Shown here: one piece after another, positions 41,603-49,565 of the stretch
Layout of the letters: each line of letters opens with the position of its first letter
Position numbering within the stretch: position 1 is the stretch's first letter
DNA from: Glaciecola nitratireducens FR1064
GTDB taxonomy: Bacteria; Pseudomonadota; Gammaproteobacteria; Enterobacterales; Alteromonadaceae
Direction of reading: 5' to 3'
DNA length: 64,000 nucleotides
NCBI RefSeq assembly: GCF_000226565.1
Contig: NC_016041.1
Span: 62,001-126,000 of the forward strand
Translations under genes and position numbers: made by a program
Notes under the pieces: generated by a model
The model's database searches: none
What the model saw: the letters and a program-made list of their open reading frames with translations, nothing else
Told to the model about the DNA's origin: nothing

Positions 41603-43756
41603 CTATCCTCTTCTGAACGTATGATATTTTTCAAGTAATTTTAAAATGGTCTCGGGAGCATGCGCTCGTTTCCATTCACCGGCTGCATATTTATTACCTT
41701 CCGCCCAAGTTGGATAGCTATGAATAGTTCCCAAGATTTTTTCAAGCCCAAGGCCGTGTTTCATCGCTAACACAAATTCAGCGATTAGATCGCCTGCATG
41801 CTCTGAAACTACCGTTACACCTAAGATTTTGTCTTTGCCTTTTGATGTAATAACTTTGATATAGCCTTTGTTTGCGCTTTCAGTAATGGCTCTGTCGAGC
41901 TCTTCAAAATCGTAACGCGTTACCTCATACTCGATTTGCTGTTCAATGGCTTCTTGCTCATTAATGCCTACTCGCGCAACTTCGGGGTCGATGAAGGTAA
42001 CCCAAGGGATTACGCGATAGTCTACCTTGAACTTTTTAAACTGCCCAAATAGACTGTTGACCGCTGCATACCAACCTTGATGAGATGCTACATGTGTGAA
42101 CTGATAAGGCCCGACGATATCGCCAGCCGCTAAAATATTCGGGTACTTGGTTTCTAAAAACTCATTGGTGTTAATTGTGCGTCCAGACTCGATGCCCAAA
42201 GTATCTAAACCATAGCCCTCTAAACGCGCTGCGCGACCAACTGCACAAATCAATTGATCATACTCTATCGAAATCTCTTTTTTGTCGTGCTTCACTATGA
42301 TGAATTTCTTGCCATCGCGCTGTTCAAAACGCAATGCTTCATGCTCGGTTAGCACATTAACGCCGCTATCTCGCAGGCTTTGCATTGCAAACTCAGAAAC
42401 CTCTTCGTCTTCTTTCGTCATGATACGTTTGGCAAGTTCAATTTGCGAAACCTCAGAGCCTAGTCTCGCAAATGCTTGAGCAAGCTCACAACCAATAGGA
42501 CCGCCGCCCAGAACAACTAGCTTCTTAGGAGCCTCCTCCAGTTTTGCAAATTCTGTCCACATGGTATCACTGGTAACGTACGCAGAATTCTCAATGCCGG
42601 GTAAGGGCGGAACGAATGGGCGGGCCCCTGTGGCAATAACGATATTGCGTGCGCTCAAGCGCTGTTTGCTGCCATCATTTAGCGAAATCTCTACCGTCCA
42701 AGGATCAACAAAGACGGCGTAACCTTTAATGACTTCCACCCCTAGCTCAGTATAGCGTTCAACGCTGTCATGAGGCGCTATTTCTGCAATGACCTCGTGC
42801 ACACGCTGCATTACTTTTTTAAACGAAAAGGTGACATTGGTATTGTCTAGGCCGTATTTTTCAGCTTGCTGAAATTGGTTGATTACTTTAGCACTTTTAA
42901 TAATCGCTTTACTCGGCACGCAGCCATAGTTCAAGCAATCGCCCCCCATTTCTCCTGCTTCAATTAGCGTCACTTTGGCTTTCACAGCGGCGGCAATATA
43001 ACTGGTCACTAAACCGCCCGCACCCGCGCCGATCACAATTAAGTTACGGTCAAAGTGCTTTGGTTTTTTCCAGCCTTTATAAACGCGCTGTTTCTTTATT
43101 ACGCTGATAATTGTTTTGGCTATCAGTGGGAAAATGCCCAACAAAACAAAGGAAAGGATAAGATCGAACGATAAGATACCTTGCAAACTCTCGAGTTGAG
43201 AAAGCTGCGTTCCGGCGTTCACATAAACAAAGGTGCCGGCCAGCATGCCTATTTGACTCACCCAATAGAACGTCCATGACTTAATCGCTGTTAAGCCCAT
43301 TAGCAGGTTGATTAAAAAGAAGGGAAACAGCGGCACTAGGCGCAGTGTAAACAGATAAAAGGCACCTTCTCTTTCTATGCCTTTGTCTATCGAAGCCAGA
43401 CGATCAGGAAATTTTCTTTTGATCGTATCTCTCAATATATAGCGAGATACTAAGAAAGCTAAGAGCGCGCCTAAGCTTGAAGCAAAAGAGGCAAGAAGCA
43501 AACCTTCAACCAAGCCGAAGAGCGCACCAGCGGTAAGGGTTAGTATGGCGGCGCCTGGTAATGAAAGTGCAGTAGCCGTGACATATATTAAAAAGAACCC
43601 GCCTAATACGAGAACAGGGGAGGCGTCACGCCACTGCCTGAAATCATCGATGGAGCCTTTTAGACCTTCCAAAGTAAGGTAAGTATTTAAATCGAAGTAG
43701 AAAAACGCTGCGATTAACGCCGCTAAAACAGCGACGATGGTAATTTTTTTAAACAC
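41603..43756 (-). CDS. TVP38/TMEM64 membrane domain fused to a mercuric-reductase-like FAD disulfide oxidoreductase
   Basis: 717-residue fusion. Residues about 1-225 form a SNARE-associated/TVP38 (DedA-related) membrane domain (SLPGAAILTLTAGALFG, RLVPLFPFFLINLLMG). From about residue 238 a class I pyridine nucleotide-disulfide oxidoreductase follows, with VIGAGAGGLVTSY, redox-active CLNYGCVPSK, VVLGGGPIGCELAQ, AAGDIVG and the C-terminal catalytic HSYPTWAEG. There is no N-terminal metal-binding HMA domain and no C-terminal cysteine pair, so it is not true MerA. The start is GTG at 43756 with AAGGAA 8 bases before it. It lies 12 bases after the TonB receptor gene. Confidence 0.9.
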   Translation of the reverse strand: MFKKITIVAVLAALIAAFFYFDLNTYLTLEGLKGSIDDFRQWRDASPVLVLGGFFLIYVTATALSLPGAAILTLTAGALFGLVEGLLLASFASSLGALLAFLVSRYILRDTIKRKFPDRLASIDKGIEREGAFYLFTLRLVPLFPFFLINLLMGLTAIKSWTFYWVSQIGMLAGTFVYVNAGTQLSQLESLQGILSFDLILSFVLLGIFPLIAKTIISVIKKQRVYKGWKKPKHFDRNLIVIGAGAGGLVTSYIAAAVKAKVTLIEAGEMGGDCLNYGCVPSKAIIKSAKVINQFQQAEKYGLDNTNVTFSFKKVMQRVHEVIAEIAPHDSVERYTELGVEVIKGYAVFVDPWTVEISLNDGSKQRLSARNIVIATGARPFVPPLPGIENSAYVTSDTMWTEFAKLEEAPKKLVVLGGGPIGCELAQAFARLGSEVSQIELAKRIMTKEDEEVSEFAMQSLRDSGVNVLTEHEALRFEQRDGKKFIIVKHDKKEISIEYDQLICAVGRAARLEGYGLDTLGIESGRTINTNEFLETKYPNILAAGDIVGPYQFTHVASHQGWYAAVNSLFGQFKKFKVDYRVIPWVTFIDPEVARVGINEQEAIEQQIEYEVTRYDFEELDRAITESANKGYIKVITSKGKDKILGVTVVSEHAGDLIAEFVLAMKHGLGLEKILGTIHSYPTWAEGNKYAAGEWKRAHAPETILKLLEKYHTFRRG

Positions 43757-43768
43757 GTAAACGTTTCC

Positions 43769-46135
43769 TTAAAATGAGTAGGTCAGCTTAACTTCGCCAT
43801 GAATGGGTAACTCTGGAAACACTAAGGTTGGACCAAAAAATCCGCCTTCGAAAACAGGGCGCCAATTTTTTTCATTAGTGACATTATTCACTGCAAAACG
43901 AAGCGCCAGCTTTTCGTTAAGCATATACCGCGTATTGATATCGAGGGTAAATTGGTCACGGATCATCACTGTCGCCAAAAAGTCCAAAGGATAGCTTTTT
44001 GTATAAATGCTCGAGAATCCTGCAGTCCAGTTATCCTTGATATTATAGCCGCCGCTCAGTCCCACACTTTGCTCAGGGATCCCCTGTACTCTTCTAGTTG
44101 AAGGTGCAAATGGTGTAAAGTTAGGCGAGCCTACTGCTGTGCCTTGAATAATATCAGGGCGCGAGTTATCGAAGGCATCAGCTACTTGTCGAGATTCTTG
44201 GCTGGTTCCACTATTGTCGTAACGCACATCGATATAAGTATAACCGGCGCTTAACCAAAAGCGCTCTGCCGCATAAAAAGCTTGTACTTCTAAGCCTGTT
44301 GCGCGAATACCTGTATTGCTACCATCACGGTTTCGCAAGCTTCTCTTTTGATTAAACCAAGCGCCATCAACATACCAATTGCTTTCATCGGGCGCATATT
44401 TTAAGCCTGCCTCAAACAAGGTATTGTCGGTAGCAAAATTGAGTTCGCTAATTAAGTTGTCACCACCCAGCGTATTTCCGCCTGCCATGCTGTTCGACGT
44501 GGCTTCATTGTAAGTGCTGGCAATATAGGATGTTAACGACGGAGTGATAGCATAGCTCACGCTAATTTGCCCAGACTGCAAGATGTCATTAATGCTGTCG
44601 GAGGCCGCAAGTTGCCCCTGAGGTGCAATCGGGTCTCGAGCCTCGACATCATAGTAATCGAGTCGGTAGCCTACACTTGTGCTTAGTTCGTCATTCCATT
44701 TACTGTCGTGCTGCACGGCCAAACCGGTTTGCCAGCTAGTTGAATCAGTGGTGTCTGATAGGGAAAAGTCACCCAGGCCGTCATCATTAATATCATATTG
44801 CCCGCCGGGTGAAACAAACACTCCCGGACGTAATTCAACCAAACGTGCTTTTTGCGCATTGGTCAGGGGGATCCGTCGATTCGTAATTGGACCTGTCAGA
44901 TCGATGGGCGCATCCGCTTCGGTAGTAAATTGGCTAAAACCGAGAACACTGTTATAGCGAACATCGACGGCGAATATGCTTTGCTGCTTATCGCTCCAGT
45001 CATACGCTAATTCGGTACGGTTTTGCGCAGTTTTGGCGCCATCAATAATTTCAACAAAGCTATTTTGCGCTATTTCTTCACGTTCAAGGTGTTGGTAATA
45101 AGTTGTATTTTTAAGGCTTGTTTGCTCATTAAGCTGACGCTTATAGATGCTGTGTATTAGGTAAGTCGTCGCTGTATTAATATTATCGGGGTCGGTTAAT
45201 ACTCGGCTTCTGTCAATAACGACTTGTCCTGTGGGAGAAATGACTGCGCCAGCGCCTGGGACTAAGCTGCCGTTGGCTTGAACGCCTTGACCTGTTATAT
45301 AAACGCCATTGTCGATAAGATCTTGCGTAGGCCGATTTATGCCAGCGTTGTCGGTAAACTGCACGTCGTAATATTCGAAATTAATATCCCATGTGCTTAC
45401 ATTGTCGGGCACAAAACGAAGTGCAGTATATAAGCTGTCGCTTTGATGCGAGCTAAAATCATAAAAATCGCCGTTGTCTATGCGCTCATAGCTCAAGCGT
45501 ATACCGCTTTTATTTTCAACTAACACCCTCGAAATATCCATCTGAGCTTGGTAGCTGTCCCATCTGCCGGCTGAAAAGGAAAACTGACTATCTTGTGGCG
45601 TGATTGAAGCGAGTTTGGACTGCAGGTTTACAAATCCACCGTTGCGCTGACTCGTTCCAAATAATACTGGGGTGGGGCCTTTCACTACGTCAATTTGCTC
45701 AATAGCGTTAAATGATAGCGGTACACCAAAGCCATTGTTTCCAGCCTGGCGCCTTACGCCGTCTTGCAGTAATTCACCTAATTGCCCTCTGATTGTGGGT
45801 AGGCTAGGCGCACCAAAGCCTGTCGCAGCATAGGTATTAGGGCTCACCGCTAAAATATCTTGCAGGGTGGTAATGTCCAGAGCCTCCATCATTTGAGCCG
45901 ATATTGCTGTTACCGAACGCGGAATATCCTTTAATGCTAAACCATCCCCAAAAGGTCCATTAATTACAGCCTCTTTGGGCGACATTAAACTCTGATTAAC
46001 GTTGTTACCCGTAACCTCGATAACTTCAATTGAATCTTCAGTTGTTTGCTGAGCCGAGGTGGCAGAACAAAAAAGTGAAAGCAAGACCGACAACGCAACA
46101 GTTGAGTGACGCTGTGGAGACGCATTTCTTCGCAT
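43769..46135 (-). CDS. TonB-dependent outer-membrane receptor
   Basis: 788-residue receptor. The signal peptide is MRRNASPQRHSTVALSVLLS to about residue 29 (TSA/QQ); an in-frame ATG at 46171 would add 12 residues and is less likely. A TonB-box-like IEVIEVTG follows the mature start. The plug domain (about 55-165) has LALKDIPRSVTAI and VDVVKGPTPVLFGT-like features close to siderophore receptors. The barrel ends HGEVKLTYSF with the terminal phenylalanine needed for assembly. It is the first gene of an operon with the flavoprotein fusion and ABC genes. The ligand is unknown, and I see no clear Fur box. Confidence 0.92.
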   Translation of the reverse strand: MRRNASPQRHSTVALSVLLSLFCSATSAQQTTEDSIEVIEVTGNNVNQSLMSPKEAVINGPFGDGLALKDIPRSVTAISAQMMEALDITTLQDILAVSPNTYAATGFGAPSLPTIRGQLGELLQDGVRRQAGNNGFGVPLSFNAIEQIDVVKGPTPVLFGTSQRNGGFVNLQSKLASITPQDSQFSFSAGRWDSYQAQMDISRVLVENKSGIRLSYERIDNGDFYDFSSHQSDSLYTALRFVPDNVSTWDINFEYYDVQFTDNAGINRPTQDLIDNGVYITGQGVQANGSLVPGAGAVISPTGQVVIDRSRVLTDPDNINTATTYLIHSIYKRQLNEQTSLKNTTYYQHLEREEIAQNSFVEIIDGAKTAQNRTELAYDWSDKQQSIFAVDVRYNSVLGFSQFTTEADAPIDLTGPITNRRIPLTNAQKARLVELRPGVFVSPGGQYDINDDGLGDFSLSDTTDSTSWQTGLAVQHDSKWNDELSTSVGYRLDYYDVEARDPIAPQGQLAASDSINDILQSGQISVSYAITPSLTSYIASTYNEATSNSMAGGNTLGGDNLISELNFATDNTLFEAGLKYAPDESNWYVDGAWFNQKRSLRNRDGSNTGIRATGLEVQAFYAAERFWLSAGYTYIDVRYDNSGTSQESRQVADAFDNSRPDIIQGTAVGSPNFTPFAPSTRRVQGIPEQSVGLSGGYNIKDNWTAGFSSIYTKSYPLDFLATVMIRDQFTLDINTRYMLNEKLALRFAVNNVTNEKNWRPVFEGGFFGPTLVFPELPIHGEVKLTYSF

Positions 46136-46486
46136 ATTTGATAAATCCGTAGTAAGTGGTGAATGGTACAAAATGTTTAAAATATTATTACGCTGTTTCC
46201 ATTCAAGTGATCAGATGAAAACCTCGCTGCCGCGATACTTCGATTAAAATAGTAGACCTATAGCAATGGATTATTCTTTCAAATAAATATGCAGCGATCT
46301 GTCATTGTTGCACCAACTGCCCATTATTATTTCTCTTGATTGCAATTTTGCAAAGGCGTCAGGCTGAAATGAACATGGAAAACCTTACAGTCAGCTCTAA
46401 CGTTAAAACGGCCTTGAAAATAAGGCCGTGCTGATTGCTCGATAGCAATGACTGTTATAGTCCTCATCCGTTATTCGCGGATATTT
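46136..46486. other. Leader region upstream of the TonB-receptor operon
   Basis: 351 bases. The side nearest the DUF1499 gene holds its terminator (46408-46429). The rest probably carries the promoter for the seven-gene operon. I see no TPP or cobalamin riboswitch core and no Fur box. Confidence 0.5.
46408..46429 (-). terminator. Terminator of the DUF1499 gene
   Basis: ACGGCCTT and AAGGCCGT form a perfect 8-base stem with a 6-base loop. On the minus strand it runs into TTTTAACG. It stands about 60 bases after the DUF1499 stop. Confidence 0.7.
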
Positions 46487-47209
46487 TTAGCTATTGAATT
46501 GGTCTATAAAATGCTGAATCCTTCTAGCATTAGCGCCCAGATCACTGCGACCGATTCGTGATACTGAACGTAAATCTATGTCTGTCGAATCGGGCGTTTG
46601 TGTATTTGCTCGAATTCGAATGACGATATCATCCTTAAACTGCCACAATGTAGTTGTTTGTGTGGCTTCAATAATGCCACTAGCTTGATCTTTACTGACA
46701 ATTTCCCAGCCTAAATCTTCGGCAATATTCACCGCTTTATCAAAGGCATTCTGCACACTAATGTTTGCAGTAATGGTTTTGATATCTGGGTAGGCATTTT
46801 TCTGTACTTCAGCGAGATCGCCATTCTCAATTTTGTATTCTAATGGGTTCGTGCCTTCGCCGCGAAGCGCAACGACAGCGTTAAACTGAGGAGGATTCAC
46901 AGTATCAGTAGAAATGTTATGAATTGCTGGAACTGTTCTTGCCACAAATACTTGAGAGCCCAAGCCTATGATAGGTATTAAACTGATCACCACTGCGATA
47001 ATAGCGCCTCGGCTGCTATCTGGTTTAGCCTTCCGATGCATTAAAAACAAGACAATGCCTACTACAAATACTGCGGCCGCCAAATAAAACGTGTAATTCA
47101 ATATCCTAAAGCCGGTTCCAAATTCATACAGACCTACTCTAAATCCGATTAACGCAAGTGGGAATCCTAAAGCACTGAGCACTGCCAGCCATTTGAGTAA
47201 TCTACTCAT
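46487..47209 (-). CDS. DUF1499 domain membrane protein
   Basis: 240 residues from the ATG at 47209 (MSRLLKWLAVL); the frame is open to 47275, but that extension has no ribosome site. Three hydrophobic helices occupy about residues 5-100 and are followed by a soluble DUF1499 domain (YPDIKTITANIS, GWEIVS, GIIEATQTTTLWQFKDDIVIRI, DLRSVSRIGRSDLGANA), which is the family hallmark. Function unknown. It is transcribed towards the TonB-receptor leader and has its own terminator. Confidence 0.88.
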   Translation of the reverse strand: MSRLLKWLAVLSALGFPLALIGFRVGLYEFGTGFRILNYTFYLAAAVFVVGIVLFLMHRKAKPDSSRGAIIAVVISLIPIIGLGSQVFVARTVPAIHNISTDTVNPPQFNAVVALRGEGTNPLEYKIENGDLAEVQKNAYPDIKTITANISVQNAFDKAVNIAEDLGWEIVSKDQASGIIEATQTTTLWQFKDDIVIRIRANTQTPDSTDIDLRSVSRIGRSDLGANARRIQHFIDQFNS

Positions 47210-47465
47210 AGTCGTTATCACCATTATTTGTTTGATTATTATGAAAGACTTCAAATGATACATTATCGCTATCACAGTGCAATAAGCACTAGGAGGATAT
47301 TACGCGTAGCGAAAGGATGCATTATTCGAATGACTTGCAATAATAAGAATAATAACGACATACAAATGAAACAACACTCGCTTTATAGGCCTATTAACGT
47401 TATGTTCTTCGACAATAATTCTTTACAATATAAGTTCTCTTCAATACAAGACAAGGAAACGTAAA

Positions 47466-47870
47466 ATGTTACTAAAAAATAAATTAATGATGGCTATGCT
47501 TGCAGCAACGATCACTTTAGCCGGATGCTCTGAAGGTCAGAAAGAATCTGCTGAAGAAATGAAAAAAGATGCCTCAGAAATGAAAACTGAAGCAGTTAAA
47601 AAGTCTGAAGAAATGCTTGAAGCAGGCAAAGAAAAAGCTGGAGAATTGAAAGACGAAGCAGCTGATGTTTTAGATGATGCTAAAGAAAAAGCTGAAGAGT
47701 TGAAAGATGATGCAGCCGATGCTTTAGATGACGCTAAAGCTAAAGCTGATGATGCAATAGAAGCAACGAAAAAAGAAGCTGAAGCAGCAAAAGTAGCGGC
47801 AGCGGCAAAACTTAAAGAAGCTTGTATTGCGACTAAAAAGAAACTAGGCCAAAGCACTGAAGGTTGCTAA
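47466..47870 (+). CDS. Alanine/lysine-rich helical lipoprotein with tandem repeats
   Basis: 134 residues. The signal ends in LAGC, a lipobox with the lipidated cysteine at residue 21, so the protein is membrane-anchored outside the cytoplasm. The rest is highly charged and helical, with repeats of KEKAEELKDDAADALDDA type resembling LEA or apolipoprotein-like amphipathic helices. Two more cysteines lie near the C-terminus (KEACIATKK and EGC). AAGGAAA precedes the ATG. I do not recognise a named family. A structural or stress role is only a guess. Confidence 0.8.
   Translation: MLLKNKLMMAMLAATITLAGCSEGQKESAEEMKKDASEMKTEAVKKSEEMLEAGKEKAGELKDEAADVLDDAKEKAEELKDDAADALDDAKAKADDAIEATKKEAEAAKVAAAAKLKEACIATKKKLGQSTEGC
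47628..47735 (+). repeat. Tandem 54-bp coding repeat
   Basis: Two copies of an 18-codon unit (47628-47681 and 47682-47735) and the start of a third, degenerate copy encode residues 55-90 of the lipoprotein. The copies differ at only a few positions, so duplication is fairly recent. Confidence 0.75.
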
Positions 47871-47911
47871 AACCAAAGTTTTGACAATGATGTGCAAAGT
47901 TGAGGTTTGTT

Positions 47912-48868
47912 ATGCATAAAGTAATTACTGCAGCAATGACTGCTTTGTTATGGCTCGCTTTGCAATCGAGTGTGTTTGCCCATCAAGACCCTGAGCAGGC
48001 AGGCTACATTGCTGTTGACGGTGGTCGAATTTGGTATCGTATAAACGGCATGCAGCATTTGGGTAAAAGCCCTGCAATTATTATGATGCATGGCGGCCCT
48101 GGTGGTACCCACCGAAGCAATATGCCTTATGTGGCGTTATCAGATACTTACCCAGTTATTCTTTATGATCAACTAGGCTCAGGCAACTCTGAACGACCGG
48201 GTGATCAGAGAAATTGGAATGTAAAACGCTTTGTTGACGAGATTGATCATATTCGGCAAGCGCTTGGTCTCGATGAAATCATCATAGCTGGTCATAGCTG
48301 GGGTGGCTCATTGTCAGCGGAGTATGCATCGCGAAACCCGAGCGGTTTAAAGGCTGCGATCCTCTCTAGTCCACTAATTTCAACACCCCAGTGGAACAAG
48401 GATAATCAAGATTGGGTAGATGAACTGCCGCTAGAAGCTAAGACTGTGCTCAAAAAGAATGATTTTGCTGGTTCATTGGACGATCCTGAATTTAAAGCTG
48501 CAGTCGACCTGTTTTATTCCCGCCATATGTGCCGCACTGACCCATGTTCAACAACTAGTTATCGCGATGATGGTCCTACTGGTAACGATGAGATGTACGT
48601 AACGATGTGGGGCGTTACCGATTTTAACGGCTATGGTACATTGAAAGACTATGATATTACTGACAAATTAAAGGATATTAGCGTACCAAGCCTAGTAATT
48701 TGTGGCGAGTTTGATGAAGCGCGCCCTCGAACATGCCATCGCTATGCAAATATGATTGAAAATGCGACCACCGTTATCGTGCCAGACGCCGGTCATGCAA
48801 CTATGTCAGCCGATGAGGCAATGTACATAAAGACGGTACGCGACTTTCTATACAAAGCGCTAAAATAA
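47912..48868 (+). CDS. Exported alpha/beta hydrolase, proline-iminopeptidase-like
   Basis: 318 residues with a signal peptide (MHKVITAAMTALLWLALQSSVFA). The ATG at 47912 has GAGG 6 bases before it. The fold markers are MHGGPGGTHR (oxyanion HGGPG, typical of the S33 iminopeptidase group), the nucleophile serine in GHSWGGSL, the aspartate in GEFDEARP and the histidine in DAGHATMS. Two internal cysteines (MCRTDPC) may form a disulfide, consistent with export. It would clip N-terminal proline or hydrolyse another small amide or ester in the periplasm. Confidence 0.88.
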   Translation: MHKVITAAMTALLWLALQSSVFAHQDPEQAGYIAVDGGRIWYRINGMQHLGKSPAIIMMHGGPGGTHRSNMPYVALSDTYPVILYDQLGSGNSERPGDQRNWNVKRFVDEIDHIRQALGLDEIIIAGHSWGGSLSAEYASRNPSGLKAAILSSPLISTPQWNKDNQDWVDELPLEAKTVLKKNDFAGSLDDPEFKAAVDLFYSRHMCRTDPCSTTSYRDDGPTGNDEMYVTMWGVTDFNGYGTLKDYDITDKLKDISVPSLVICGEFDEARPRTCHRYANMIENATTVIVPDAGHATMSADEAMYIKTVRDFLYKALK

Positions 48869-48938
48869 TAGTGCTGAAGGTTGGGCTCCGTTTTTATAAG
48901 AAGTAGAGCCCGTATACATACTCGAGTGAGCTCTAAGC

Positions 48939-49565
48939 ATGACAATAAACTACATACAACTGTCACCCGCGCATTTTGAAGCAATTATCCATTTAGGTAA
49001 TCAGGTGCACGGTGATAATTATTTAGATAAAAGCAGCTTACTTGATTTATACGAACGCAGTTGGTCAAACAACATCAACGCAAGTTGGGTAGCTGTATTA
49101 CCGACTGACGAAAAAACTGTTTCTACTGACACTGTAGCGAGAAATACCGCAGATGGATACTTAATCGGGTTTCGTCTTACCGTCGCGCCCGATCGATGGA
49201 CAGCGGATGAGTGGTGTTCGCCAACCGATTGGGGAGTGCCTAAAGAGCAGGTTTGTTATTTAAAGTGCAACACGGTGGACTCTGCAATGAGAGGACGCGG
49301 CGTCGGTTCGACCTTATTAAAGAAATCAATCGTAAGCTCTCAGCAGCAGGGAGCGCTTGCAGGTGTTGCCCATATTTGGTTGGCTAGCCCAGGTAACTCA
49401 GCATTTGCTTATTTCACAGCTTGTGGAGGTGAATTAGTGAAGAAGCACCCTAACAAATGGCAGCAACACAGCATTGAAGATAACTACGAATGCCCGGTAT
49501 GCGGTGCTTTATGCATTTGCACAGCCGCCGAAATGATACTTCGTTTTAATAAGTTGCCCTCCTAA
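48939..49565 (+). CDS. GNAT family N-acetyltransferase with C-terminal cysteine cluster
   Basis: 208 residues. The acetyl-CoA loop is seen in AMRGRGVGSTLLKKSI (R-x-x-G-x-G/A) at about residues 118-133, so a GNAT fold is likely. After it, the C-terminus has CPVCGALCIC, four cysteines within ten residues, which looks like a metal site and is unusual for GNAT enzymes. The stop shares TAATG with the next gene, an FAD-dependent oxidase, so the two are translationally coupled and probably act on the same amine or amino acid. Confidence 0.82.
   Translation: MTINYIQLSPAHFEAIIHLGNQVHGDNYLDKSSLLDLYERSWSNNINASWVAVLPTDEKTVSTDTVARNTADGYLIGFRLTVAPDRWTADEWCSPTDWGVPKEQVCYLKCNTVDSAMRGRGVGSTLLKKSIVSSQQQGALAGVAHIWLASPGNSAFAYFTACGGELVKKHPNKWQQHSIEDNYECPVCGALCICTAAEMILRFNKLPS

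Noticed and set aside
46136-46407. TPP or cobalamin riboswitch or Fur box before the TonB receptor
   Set aside because: None of the conserved elements could be seen, so the ligand of the operon cannot be inferred from regulation.
47628-47735. Tandem 54-bp repeats as a CRISPR or VNTR array
   Set aside because: The copies are adjacent, in frame and coding, with no spacers; they are protein repeats.
47537-47857. 106-codon minus-strand frame across the lipoprotein
   Set aside because: Ser/Ala/Phe low complexity produced by antisense reading of the Lys/Asp/Ala-rich repeat.
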